Below, one piece after another: positions 34,037 to 42,929 of a DNA stretch of 64,000 nucleotides. The position numbers were made by a program, and so were the translations under genes. The notes beneath the pieces are model-generated. The model saw only the letters and a list, made by a program, of their open reading frames with translations. It searched no databases and was not told where the DNA came from. The stretch spans positions 140,200 to 204,199 of the forward strand of contig JAFLBR010000009.1 in the NCBI GenBank assembly GCA_017303795.1, in the 5' to 3' direction. Positions within the stretch are counted from its first letter, which is position 1; every line of letters begins with the position of its first letter. This DNA comes from Cytophagales bacterium. Lineage in GTDB: Bacteria; Bacteroidota; Bacteroidia; Cytophagales; Cyclobacteriaceae.

Positions 34037-35128
34037 ATGACACTACTCAACGATACCACCGCCTATAAAATCTGGATATTTGCTCCTTATCTGGAGACGG
34101 AAGACCCGACTCTAAAATTTTACTACGACTATACTCAAAGCATTGAAGAATACACGCGGGTATTCGCTGAAATCAATTGCGAATGGGAATGGGTAAATGT
34201 AACGGTACATAACATTGCCGAAGCAATAGAGCGGGTAAAGAGCTACTCCACCAAGCAAAGCATAGTACTAAACCTGTGCGATGGCGATGAAATTAACAAC
34301 GTCCCCGGAGTATCGGTTATTCATGCATTAGACGAAAGCGGTATTACCTACACCGGTTCCGATTCTTACTTCTATAATGTAACCACTTCTAAAATCACCA
34401 TGAAGGAAGCTTTTGGTAAAGCCGGGGTGGCCATGCCGGGGTGGCAAAAGCTAAACGGACACATCGATCCGGATCTTTTCAAGAAGGTGGGCAAACCTAT
34501 TATTGTTAAGCCTGCCGTTTCGGCTGGCAGCATGGGCATCAGTGTAAAGAACGTTGTTAACGGCAAGCGCCAGTTAAAGAGTGTACTCAACGAACTACAC
34601 GAAGGCTTTAAAGGTTGGGATTTGAATACAGCCGGTTTGTTGGCCGAACAGTTTATAATCGGGCGCGAGTTTACCACACTGTTGGTAGGATCGCACCATA
34701 AACCCGAACAGATTAAATTCTATCAACCTATAGAACGTGTATTCCATAAAGGCTTACCCGAAAAAGAACAGTTCCTTTCTTTCGAACGCCTGTGGGAAGC
34801 ATACGATGAAGAAGCACCGCCACCGGACAATGGATTTCTGTATGAATACGCCCCGGTTATGGATTTCTGTCTGGCCCAGGAATTAAAAGAGCTAAGCATT
34901 GATGCCTTTAAAGCCGTGAAAGGCGTAGGTTATGCACGGCTCGATTTCAGGCTGGATAAGAAAACCGGAAAACTATTTGTATTAGAGATTAATGCCCAAT
35001 GTGGCTTAAGCGAAGACGAGAACTATACCTCCATAGGCGCTATTCTGCGCGTAAGTAATAAAACCTTCACCAACCTGATTGTAGAAGTGCTGGAAGATGC
35101 CCTGCTTCGCAATACAGCCAACAGCTAA
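34037..35128 (+). CDS. ATP-grasp ligase, D-Ala-D-Ala ligase-like
   Basis: The 363-residue protein has the ATP-grasp fold of D-Ala-D-Ala ligases: an N-terminal domain (IVLNLCDGDEINNVPGVSVI, ITYTGSDSYFYNVTTSK), the nucleotide-binding PIIVKPAVSAGSMGISV, and LFVLEINAQCGLSEDENY supplying the metal-binding Glu and Asn. The typical PG of ligases (EVNTxPG) is replaced by CG. Such enzymes form amide bonds between an ATP-activated carboxylate and an amine. The neighbour at 35161 is a diverged relative fused to a SET domain; the 32-bp gap indicates one operon. Substrate is unknown. Confidence 0.88.
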   Translation: MTLLNDTTAYKIWIFAPYLETEDPTLKFYYDYTQSIEEYTRVFAEINCEWEWVNVTVHNIAEAIERVKSYSTKQSIVLNLCDGDEINNVPGVSVIHALDESGITYTGSDSYFYNVTTSKITMKEAFGKAGVAMPGWQKLNGHIDPDLFKKVGKPIIVKPAVSAGSMGISVKNVVNGKRQLKSVLNELHEGFKGWDLNTAGLLAEQFIIGREFTTLLVGSHHKPEQIKFYQPIERVFHKGLPEKEQFLSFERLWEAYDEEAPPPDNGFLYEYAPVMDFCLAQELKELSIDAFKAVKGVGYARLDFRLDKKTGKLFVLEINAQCGLSEDENYTSIGAILRVSNKTFTNLIVEVLEDALLRNTANS

Positions 35129-35160
35129 CAAACAAAATCCCTGTAAAAAGAAATCCGGAT

Positions 35161-36606
35161 ATGAAGGTTTGTGTGTTGCAGCCCGATTACAGTACAACCG
35201 AAGTTGATTATAAAAACTACGATCCGCCCCGTAACCTGGCCCCACTGTTACCAAACGATCAGGTAGATCATGTATTCCTGAATAAGCTTACCACGTACAA
35301 ACAACTTAAAGAACTGCGCAAGCAGAAGTACGACATCTTTATAAATCTGTGCGAAGGGTATCTGGATTGGTCTGTCCCTTCCATTGATGTGATCAACGCG
35401 ATGGATTCGCTCAATCTGCCATACACTGGCCCGAATGCTATTCTGTACGATCCGGCCAAGCCGTTAATGAAGTATGTAGCTTATTGTGCGGGTGTTAAAA
35501 CGCCACTCTTTGCCGAAGTTACCAGCACCAAAGACCTTGAAGCGAAAGTAAGCAAGCTAACGTTTCCGTTGTTTGTAAAACCAGCCAAAGCAGGCGATAG
35601 TCTGGGCGTGGATGATGAATCGCTGGCCAAAGACTTTGCACACTTAAAACATAAAGTGGAGAGCCTGATGGAAGAAGGCTACGATGAAATCTTAATTGAA
35701 GAATACATAGCCGGGCAGGAGTTTACCGTGTTGGTAGCGGCCAACGTTCGGCCAACGTTCGGCTCCAAAGCATTTAAACCTGTTGAATACAAATTCCCGA
35801 AAGGGTATGCCTTTAAAACCTATGCATTAAAAACATCTGAGCTGCATACCGATGTAAACAAACCCTGCGAAGATGCTGCCCTGGAAACCCGGTTAAAATC
35901 TGCTGCCGAAAAAATCTTTACCGGATTTTCGGGTGTGGGTTATGCGCGGTTGGATTTTAGAGTAAACGAAAAGCAGGAAATCTATTTTCTGGAAATCAAC
36001 TTTACGTGTTCTGTATTTTATCAGGATGGCTACGAAGGTTCTGCCGACTACATTCTTCAGTTTGATCCCATCGGCAAAGCCGGATTTCTAAAACACATTA
36101 TTGCCGAAGGTATTGCCCGCCATCAGGCCAAACAAAAAAAGTATCGCATTAAAGGTAATTCCATTAATGGCTATGGAATTGTTTCGCAGAAGGCGATTCA
36201 AAAAGGTGAAGTGATTTTTAAAATTGAAGAATCGGCCCAGCGCATTGTTACCAAACGGTATGTAGAACAAAACTGGACGCCCGAACAATTGGAAGAGTTT
36301 CGCCATTATGCTTACCCGGTTTCGGATGAAGTATATATTCTGTGGGATCAAAAACCTGAAAACTGGGCTCCGCAAAATCATAGCTGCGCACCCAATACCG
36401 TTTACGATGGTCTTAACCTGATAGCGCTGCAAAACATAGAAGCGGGCGAAGAGCTTACCTTGGATTATGCCGATTTGTTGGATGATAACATTCAATCATT
36501 TGTGTGTACGTGCGGTCATCCTAACTGCAGGAAAGTTGTTTCCGGCCGGGCCGATAATTCGGTAACACACCGCGAGAAGATTAATGTAAATCCTCCGCAG
36601 CGGTAA
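35161..36606 (+). CDS. ATP-grasp ligase fused to a SET methyltransferase domain
   Basis: The 481-residue protein has an N-terminal ATP-grasp half (IFINLCEGYLDWSVPSIDVI, LPYTGPNAILYDPAKPLMK, PLFVKPAKAGDSLGV, IYFLEINFTC) related to the gene before it. Residues ~325-465 form a SET domain: GNSINGYGIVSQKAIQKGE, NHSCAPN (406-412), GEELTLDY (429-436) and a post-SET CxCx4C (Cys449, Cys451, Cys456), which with Cys409 could bind zinc. SET domains transfer methyl groups from S-adenosylmethionine to lysines. Every signature motif is intact. The combination suggests a peptide or amide is made and methylated by one protein. The product and target are unknown. Confidence 0.92.
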   Translation: MKVCVLQPDYSTTEVDYKNYDPPRNLAPLLPNDQVDHVFLNKLTTYKQLKELRKQKYDIFINLCEGYLDWSVPSIDVINAMDSLNLPYTGPNAILYDPAKPLMKYVAYCAGVKTPLFAEVTSTKDLEAKVSKLTFPLFVKPAKAGDSLGVDDESLAKDFAHLKHKVESLMEEGYDEILIEEYIAGQEFTVLVAANVRPTFGSKAFKPVEYKFPKGYAFKTYALKTSELHTDVNKPCEDAALETRLKSAAEKIFTGFSGVGYARLDFRVNEKQEIYFLEINFTCSVFYQDGYEGSADYILQFDPIGKAGFLKHIIAEGIARHQAKQKKYRIKGNSINGYGIVSQKAIQKGEVIFKIEESAQRIVTKRYVEQNWTPEQLEEFRHYAYPVSDEVYILWDQKPENWAPQNHSCAPNTVYDGLNLIALQNIEAGEELTLDYADLLDDNIQSFVCTCGHPNCRKVVSGRADNSVTHREKINVNPPQR

Positions 36607-36629
36607 TTTGTTTCCAGGCAGATGTGAAA

Positions 36630-37229
36630 CTAAATCACCTTAAAAGACTTAATCAATTTCTTTATCCCCTTTCTATACCCGCGATTAAGAGCATAATCTG
36701 AACTGGTTGGGTTAATGCTGTAATCCGCGCGACTGCCTCCATAAATAAATGGCGATATTGTTGTCTTAACATCACATTTCCAGATTAGACGCGGCATCTT
36801 CAGGTCGTATAAGGTAAAATACAATCTGGCTTCTTTAAAATCGTAATTTGAGCTGGTCTGTTCGAAATTATCCTTCAGATATCCGATTCTGGTGAGAAGA
36901 ATAAAGTCAAGATTCAATTTCTCAGAAATAATTTTTGCCGTCATTGAATCCACTTCATTCATGCTGGATAAATCAATACCAAATTGTTTAAGCTTAAACT
37001 CGGAATCAGAAAATAGCACCGGTTCAATTCCCGATTTTGATTTTAAGGTTTCATTTGCCAAGGCCGTCAGGTCTTGATAATTGTTGCCCTTATTTCCGGT
37101 AAGGTCACAAACCAGCAGTCGGTCGCCAGTACCTACCCCAATAAATTTAGGAGTAGAATTTATTTTGCTTGATCCACACGATAAAAAAATTACCGGGATT
37201 AGTAATGTTAAAAGTATGCGCATCCTCAT
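36630..37229 (-). CDS. Putative lipoprotein of unknown function
   Basis: From ATG 37227-37229 the 199-residue protein has a lipoprotein signal (MRMRILLTLLIPVIFLSC, lipid on the cysteine). It then has TGDRLLVCDLTGNKGNNYQDL, LTALANETLKSKSGIEPVLF, VDSMTAKIISEKLNLDFILLTRIGYL and LYFTLYDLKMPRLIWKCDVKT, a pattern like the peptidoglycan- or outer-membrane-linked DUF799/LpoB-like or CsgG-related fold. An upstream open frame of 49 codons lacks a signal and is spurious. It is convergent with the SET gene and divergent from the cytochrome gene. Confidence 0.65.
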   Translation of the reverse strand: MRMRILLTLLIPVIFLSCGSSKINSTPKFIGVGTGDRLLVCDLTGNKGNNYQDLTALANETLKSKSGIEPVLFSDSEFKLKQFGIDLSSMNEVDSMTAKIISEKLNLDFILLTRIGYLKDNFEQTSSNYDFKEARLYFTLYDLKMPRLIWKCDVKTTISPFIYGGSRADYSINPTSSDYALNRGYRKGIKKLIKSFKVI

Positions 37230-37441
37230 ATGCTTTGAATGTGAAAATATTAAATAAAACCAGATGGCTTTGCACCAAACACAAACCTTGAAAAAGGATT
37301 TGAATCGAGTTAACGAACTTAAATAATTTTTACACCGTACTGGTTTTCCACCTCCGGTATCCGGATTTATAATCAAATCCTGTAACTTTCCTTAACCGGA
37401 TTGCTTTGGCAGCGATGCAACCGCTCACTTCACTTACCACC

Positions 37442-40126
37442 ATGAAGAAAATACTTTACCTGATTACAATAACGGCCATTTCGGTGGTCGCAGTCTGGTA
37501 TTTCCTCCCCAATTCTAAGATTGATTACAACACACAGGTAAAACCCATCCTCAATAAAAAATGTATTGCCTGCCATGGTGGCGTTAAGCGCGAGGCTGAA
37601 TTCAGTTTGTTGTTCCGGCAGGAAGCACTCGCCAAAGCAGAGTCGGGAAAGTATGCCATCGTACCCGGTGATGCCGCACACAGCGAACTGGTAAAACGTA
37701 TTACGGCAACCGATCCGCAAGAGCGCATGCCCTACAAAAAAGACCCGCTTACAAAAGAAGAGATTGACATTCTTACAAAATGGATTGAAGAAGGTGCCGC
37801 GTGGGGCGATCATTGGGCTTACGTGGCCGTGAAAGAACAAACTGTTCCTGAAAAAAATAATTGGACAAAAAACGATGTTGATGCTTTCATTCTTGAAAAG
37901 CTGAACGACCATAATCTGGAACCTTCGGCTGTAGCCGATAAAGCCACGCTGCTCAGAAGAGTTAGTCTCGATCTGATTGGCATTCCCGCTCCCGAACCAA
38001 TTGCCCAACGCTTTTTATCGACCACCGATCCAAACGCCTATGAAATGTTGGTGGATGAACTGCTTGCCTCCAAACAATATGGCGAACGCTGGACCAGCAT
38101 GTGGTTAGACCTGGCGCGCTATGCCGATACCAAAGGGTACGAACGGGATGACAGTCGCGCCATCTGGCGTTACCGCGATTGGGTGATCAACGCCTTTAAT
38201 GCCGATATGCCCTATAACCAGTTTATCACCGAGCAATTGGCGGGCGATTTACTGGATAGTCCTACCGATGATCAATACATCGCTACAGCCTTTCATCGCA
38301 ACACGATGACGAATGATGAGGGCGGCACCGACAATGAAGAGTTTCGTACGGCTGCGGTGTTGGATCGTGTAAACACCACGTGGGAAGCGTTGATGGGAAC
38401 TACGTTTGCATGTGTGCAATGTCATAGTCACCCGTACGATCCGTTTACACACGATGAATATTACAAGTTCATGGCTTTCTTTAACAACACCCGCGATGAA
38501 GATACCGAAGCCGAATATCCTTTGCTGCGTCATTTCGAAAAAGAAGATGCTGAAAAACTAAACACACTTACTGCGTGGATTGATCAAAACATCTCAGCCG
38601 AAAAGGCTAAAGAAGTTTATCGCTTTGCGAAAACATTACAACCCAGTATCAACTCTATCCAAGCCGATCAGTTTATCAACAGCGAATTAACCGATACCAA
38701 GTGGCTCATATTTCGTAATAACGCTCAATGCCGGTTGCCGAATGTAACCCTTACCGGAAGCAATAGACTCATCTATCGCTACAGTAGTTGGGTTAACGGT
38801 GGCGTTTGGAAAATTCATTTGGATAAACCCGATGGACCGATTATTAAAACCATTGCGGTTAAGCCCACAAATAACCAATGGCAGATTGTAGATTTTACAT
38901 TCGAACCAATTGATGGCGCACACGATTTGTATTTTACCTATACCAGTCCCAACCTCAAAACTGCCGATGACAGCGGAATGATTTTCGATTGGTTTTACTT
39001 TACAGATGATTGGGACAACAAAAACACTGAGATGAGCAAAACGTTTTGGGAGTTGGTGCGCAAAGAGCCACCCACTACGCCCATCATGTTCGATAATCCT
39101 GAAAAGATGAAGCGGCCCACGCAAATTTTTGAACGGGGCAATTGGTTAGTAAAAGGCGATGTGGTGGAAGCTGCCGTTCCGCATACGCTGAATGCATTTC
39201 CAAAAGATGCTCAGTCAAATCGTTTGGGACTTGCACATTGGATGACAGACCCAACCAATCCCTTAACCGCACGGACTATTGTGAATAGAATCTGGGAACA
39301 GATTTTTGGAACTGGTCTTGCCGAAACCGTGGAAGACCTCGGTACACAAGGCATCGCGCCCACGCATTCGGAATTGCTCGATCACTTAGCGTGGAAGTTA
39401 GTGCATGATTACAACTGGAGTTTAAAAAAGCTGATGCGCGAAATTGTATTATCGGCTACGTACCGGCAAACATCTGATGTAAATGAAGAACTTCTGGAAA
39501 AAGATCCGCTCAATAAATTATATGCGCGAGCACCGCGTGTGCGGCTCTCTGCCGAGCAATTGCGCGACCAGGCATTGGCTGTAAGCGGATTGTTAAGTAC
39601 AAAAATGTATGGCCCGAGTGTAATGCCGTATCAACCGGCTGGTATTTGGAAGTCGCCCTGGAACGGACAAGATTGGAAAATGAGTACGGGAGAAGACCGG
39701 CATCGCAGATCACTTTATACTTATCTGAAACGCACTGCACCTTACCCTTCCATGCTTACTTTCGATGGTGCTTCACGAGAAGTATGTACCGCCAGGCGTA
39801 TTCGTACCAACACACCTTTGCAGGCATTGGTAACGTTAAATGATTCTGTGTATGTGGAAGCTGCACATCATCTCGCGTTGAAGATGCAAACACAAACTTC
39901 CGTGAAGGAACAAATTGGTATGGCCTATGAAATGGCCACCGGCCAAAAAATTTCCGAACGAAAATTAGCTGCGCTTGAAAAATTATATACAGAAGGCATG
40001 AAAGAATATCAGGGCGGAACGATGGTAAAAGTTCGCAACAAAAACACAGGTGAACCCCAATTGAAAGCATTGAGTCTGGTAGCGGCCGCGATTTTGAATC
40101 TGGATGAAGTGGTAACGAAGAATTGA
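37442..40126 (+). CDS. Planctomycete-type cytochrome/DUF1549/DUF1553 secreted protein
   Basis: From ATG 37442 the 894-residue protein has a membrane anchor (residues 3-22), then a haem-binding CIACH at 41-45 (PSCyt1-type domain, GGVKREAEFSLLFRQEALA, SELVKRI), a DUF1549 domain (LRRVSLDLIGIPAPEP, SKQYGERWTSMWLDLARYADTKG, NDEGGTDNEEFRTAAVLDRVNTTW, ACVQCHSHPYDPFTHDEYY), a beta-rich middle, and DUF1553 (NPLTARTIVNRIWEQIFGTG, SRRSLYTYLKRTAPYP). These proteins pair with DUF1501 proteins, here next door. Function is unknown; a second CVQCH may bind another haem. ATG codons at 37415 and upstream are less likely because they precede the anchor. Confidence 0.92.
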   Translation: MKKILYLITITAISVVAVWYFLPNSKIDYNTQVKPILNKKCIACHGGVKREAEFSLLFRQEALAKAESGKYAIVPGDAAHSELVKRITATDPQERMPYKKDPLTKEEIDILTKWIEEGAAWGDHWAYVAVKEQTVPEKNNWTKNDVDAFILEKLNDHNLEPSAVADKATLLRRVSLDLIGIPAPEPIAQRFLSTTDPNAYEMLVDELLASKQYGERWTSMWLDLARYADTKGYERDDSRAIWRYRDWVINAFNADMPYNQFITEQLAGDLLDSPTDDQYIATAFHRNTMTNDEGGTDNEEFRTAAVLDRVNTTWEALMGTTFACVQCHSHPYDPFTHDEYYKFMAFFNNTRDEDTEAEYPLLRHFEKEDAEKLNTLTAWIDQNISAEKAKEVYRFAKTLQPSINSIQADQFINSELTDTKWLIFRNNAQCRLPNVTLTGSNRLIYRYSSWVNGGVWKIHLDKPDGPIIKTIAVKPTNNQWQIVDFTFEPIDGAHDLYFTYTSPNLKTADDSGMIFDWFYFTDDWDNKNTEMSKTFWELVRKEPPTTPIMFDNPEKMKRPTQIFERGNWLVKGDVVEAAVPHTLNAFPKDAQSNRLGLAHWMTDPTNPLTARTIVNRIWEQIFGTGLAETVEDLGTQGIAPTHSELLDHLAWKLVHDYNWSLKKLMREIVLSATYRQTSDVNEELLEKDPLNKLYARAPRVRLSAEQLRDQALAVSGLLSTKMYGPSVMPYQPAGIWKSPWNGQDWKMSTGEDRHRRSLYTYLKRTAPYPSMLTFDGASREVCTARRIRTNTPLQALVTLNDSVYVEAAHHLALKMQTQTSVKEQIGMAYEMATGQKISERKLAALEKLYTEGMKEYQGGTMVKVRNKNTGEPQLKALSLVAAAILNLDEVVTKN

Positions 40127-40131
40127 TAGAT

Positions 40132-40368
40132 TAAACCGCGGAGGCGCAAAGAGCGCTAAGTAGTTTTAAGAGAAATTGATTTGACTGTAATTGAATAATT
40201 TGCTCCTAACTCGTTCCTCTCTGCGGAGAGGGATTAAGGGTGAGGCCAACAAAGATGGTTTGTGGGGACACAAACCATGGAATAGTGTGAGGAAGACAGA
40301 AACTTAAACGAAATAAATTAACACGAGTCCAAGCCCCTCTCCTTTGGAGAGGGGTTGGGGTGAGGCCA
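40132..40368. repeat. Repeat-filled leader of the DUF1501 gene
   Basis: The 248-bp gap before the DUF1501 gene contains a half copy of the AACCGC repeat (40132-40162), two CCTCTCC-type elements (40203-40245 and 40331-40368) and a 10-bp perfect hairpin ATGGTTTGTG/CACAAACCAT (40255-40278). Both CCTCTCC elements end GGGTGAGGCCAACAA. The second hairpin, CCCCTCTCCTTTGGAGAGGG (40334-40353), sits about 20 nt before ATG 40375. Confidence 0.7.
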
Positions 40369-40374
40369 ACAACC

Positions 40375-41865
40375 ATGAACGAAAAATTTATCCACGAACT
40401 TCAGCGTAAGCAACTCGAGGAAACTACGAGGCGACATTTCCTGCGCGAGTGTATCGCAGGCATGGGTGGACTTGCACTGGCATCGGTATTTGGAAGTTGT
40501 AATCCGTTCGAGAAGCAAGACAAATACGCTGCGTTGTTTTCATCTAACCCGCTTGCACCCAAAGCACCGCAGTTTATTCCCAAAGCAAAATCAGTAATCT
40601 ATCTGCACATGGCCGGTGCGCCTTCGCAGTTAGAGTTGTTCGATTACAAACCTGCACTGCATAAACTCGATGGCCAGGATTGCCCGCAGTCGTTGCTGGA
40701 AGGAAAAAAATTTGCTTTCATTCGGGGTGTACCCAAAATGTTGGGGCCGCAAGCCAGCTTTAAACAGCACGGACAAAGTGGAGCGTGGGTATCGGAAAAC
40801 CTGCCACACTTTTCTTCAATTGTAGATGAAGTTACATTTCTCAAAGCCATGCAAACCGATCAGTTCAATCATGGCCCGGCACAATTATTAATGCATACCG
40901 GTAGTGCGCGCCTTGGGCGACCGAGTATGGGCTCGTGGGTAACCTATGGTTTGGGAAGTGAAAATCAGAACTTGCCCGGCTTTGTAGTGCTTACTTCAGG
41001 TGGCACCAATCCGGATGCAGGCAAGAGTGTGTGGGGCAGTGGATTTCTTCCGTCTGTGTATCAAGGCGTGCAATGTCGTAGCGAAGGCGATCCGGTGTTG
41101 TTCATCAAAGATCCGGAACATATAACACGCGATCTGCGCAAAGCTTCTATTGATGCGATTAACGAAGTGAATAAAATTCATTACGAAGAAAAAGGCGATC
41201 CGGAAATTCTATCGCGCATAGCGCAATATGAAATGGCGTATCGCATGCAGATTTCCGTACCGGAAGTAATGAACATTAATGACGAGCCACAATACATTCA
41301 CGAAATGTACGGCACCAAACCTGGCGAAGTAAGTCTGGCCAACAACATTCTGCTTGCGCGAAAGCTGGTAGAGAAAGGTGTGCGCTTTGTTCAGATTTTT
41401 GATTGGGGTTGGGATAGCCACGGCACAGATTCTAATCTTGCCATTGATGTTGGCTTTGTGAATAAATGCCGCACGGTAGATAAAGCCATGACGGCTTTGA
41501 TACTTGATTTAAAACAACGCGGATTGTTAGATGAAACATTAGTAGTTTGGGGTGGTGAGTTTGGTCGCACGCCTATGGCCGAAAATCGCGAAGGCAAAAA
41601 GAATCCGTTTAAAGGTCGTGATCATCACACCGAAGCATTTACGGTATGGATGGCTGGTGGCGGAGTGAAGAAAGGATTTACCTATGGCGAAACGGATGAG
41701 ATTGGCTACTCCGCTATCAGCGGCAAAACAACTCCGTTCGATTTGCAGGCTACCATTCTTAATCAACTTGGATTCGATCATGAAAAACTCACATACGAAT
41801 TCCAAGGGCGACCATTCCGCTTAACGGATGTACATGGAAAAGTAATTCACGAAATACTGGCTTAG
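40375..41865 (+). CDS. DUF1501 secreted protein
   Basis: The 496-residue protein starts with a Tat-like signal (TRRHFLRECIAGMGGLALASVFGSC); only one leucine-rich stretch follows the RR pair. The body matches DUF1501: KAKSVIYLHMAGAPSQLELFDYKP, NHGPAQLLMHTGSARLGRPSMG, VQIFDWGWDSHGTD, RGLLDETLVVWGGEFGRTP, GRDHHTEAFTVWMAGGGVK. The family has an alkaline phosphatase-like fold. It is the usual partner of DUF1549/DUF1553 proteins, as the preceding gene. In planctomycetes this pair is linked to polysaccharide use. The upstream GTG extension (40360) is spurious. Confidence 0.9.
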   Translation: MNEKFIHELQRKQLEETTRRHFLRECIAGMGGLALASVFGSCNPFEKQDKYAALFSSNPLAPKAPQFIPKAKSVIYLHMAGAPSQLELFDYKPALHKLDGQDCPQSLLEGKKFAFIRGVPKMLGPQASFKQHGQSGAWVSENLPHFSSIVDEVTFLKAMQTDQFNHGPAQLLMHTGSARLGRPSMGSWVTYGLGSENQNLPGFVVLTSGGTNPDAGKSVWGSGFLPSVYQGVQCRSEGDPVLFIKDPEHITRDLRKASIDAINEVNKIHYEEKGDPEILSRIAQYEMAYRMQISVPEVMNINDEPQYIHEMYGTKPGEVSLANNILLARKLVEKGVRFVQIFDWGWDSHGTDSNLAIDVGFVNKCRTVDKAMTALILDLKQRGLLDETLVVWGGEFGRTPMAENREGKKNPFKGRDHHTEAFTVWMAGGGVKKGFTYGETDEIGYSAISGKTTPFDLQATILNQLGFDHEKLTYEFQGRPFRLTDVHGKVIHEILA

Positions 41866-41919
41866 CTAAATCATTATCGACTGAAAGTCGATAGGTTTGA
41901 CAAATGAAATCAAATAAAA

Positions 41920-41990
41920 TAAGCCACTGATTGCACTGATTTTCACAGATAAAAATATCTGTGCTCATTTGTGAAATCTGTGGCAACAGA
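41920..41990. repeat. CACAGATT-type dispersed hairpin repeat
   Basis: CACAGATA and TATCTGTG (41947-41966) form an 8-bp stem with a 4-nt loop, inside a larger imperfect palindrome from AAGCCACTGATT to TCTGTGGCAAC. It fills most of the gap before the TIM-barrel gene. Confidence 0.6.
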
Positions 41991-42005
41991 AAACTTAGAC
42001 AACCC

Positions 42006-42923
42006 ATGAAAATCAACCGCAGAAGTTTTATCACCACATCCGCAATGGCCGGATCAGGTCTAATGCTTGGCTCGTTAGAAAGTTTTGCCAAGCCACTTGC
42101 TCAACAAACAAAAGCCGGATATTCGTTATTGATCTTCGCTACCAACTGGGGCTTTAATGGATCGTATGATGAATTCTGCGCTAAAGCCAAAGCAGCAGGT
42201 TACGATGGTTGCGAAATCTGGTGGCCGGGCGATGCAACTGATCGAAAGAAATTGTTTGATGCTTTAACCAAACACAATCTGAAAATCGGATTTCTATACG
42301 GCAGTGGCGAAAAAGATTTCGCAAAACACGAAAATCAATTCAACCAATTTCTTACGGAGGCAGCAGCAACCAAACCGGTTTTTATAAACTGCCACAGTGG
42401 TAAAGATTATTTTACGGCCGATCAGAAAGAAAAATTAATCAAACATTCCATAACCGTTTCTGCCCAAAGCGGAATTCCCATCTATCATGAAACGCATCGT
42501 GGCCGGGCTTTATACTCCGCACCGGTTACAGAAGAATTGATCAAACGCGTTCCGGGTTTACGGTTAACGCTCGACATCTCGCATTGGTGTAACGTACACG
42601 AATCGTATCTGGACGATCAGGCTGAAACTATTAACCTTGCGTTAAGTCGCACCGATCACATTCATGCGCGTATTGGTCACCCCGAAGGACCGCAGGTAAA
42701 TGATCCGCGCGCACCGGAATGGGATTATGCTGTTAAAACTCATTTTGCCTGGTGGGATAAAATTGTTGAATCAAAAAAACAAGCGGGTAAGCAGATGACA
42801 TTCTTAACAGAGTTTGGTCCGGTAGATTACATGCCGGCTTTGCCCTACACGCGCCAGCCGGTTGCCGATCAATGGGCTATTAATGTGTACATGCTGGAGA
42901 TTCTGCGCAAGCGTTATTCATAA
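42006..42923 (+). CDS. Tat-exported sugar phosphate isomerase/epimerase-like protein
   Basis: The 305-residue protein has a Tat signal (NRRSFITTSAMAGSGLMLG) and a xylose isomerase-like TIM barrel: FCAKAKAAGYDGCEIWWPGD, KHNLKIGFLYGSGEKDF, KPVFINCHSGKDYF, SGIPIYHETHRGRALYSA, GLRLTLDISHWCNVHESYLDD, DHIHARIGHPEGPQV, FLTEFGPVDYMP. The metal-binding Glu, Asp, His and Glu residues of the fold appear in HETHRG, DISHW, HARIGHPEG and TEFGP. Such proteins isomerise or dehydrate sugar-like substrates. Export by Tat suggests a folded periplasmic enzyme acting on material released by the neighbours. Confidence 0.85.
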   Translation: MKINRRSFITTSAMAGSGLMLGSLESFAKPLAQQTKAGYSLLIFATNWGFNGSYDEFCAKAKAAGYDGCEIWWPGDATDRKKLFDALTKHNLKIGFLYGSGEKDFAKHENQFNQFLTEAAATKPVFINCHSGKDYFTADQKEKLIKHSITVSAQSGIPIYHETHRGRALYSAPVTEELIKRVPGLRLTLDISHWCNVHESYLDDQAETINLALSRTDHIHARIGHPEGPQVNDPRAPEWDYAVKTHFAWWDKIVESKKQAGKQMTFLTEFGPVDYMPALPYTRQPVADQWAINVYMLEILRKRYS

Positions 42924-42929
42924 TTTAGA

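Noticed and set aside
36630-37376. Longer lipoprotein frame from 37376
   Set aside because: The extra 49 codons precede the lipoprotein signal at 37229 and would destroy it.
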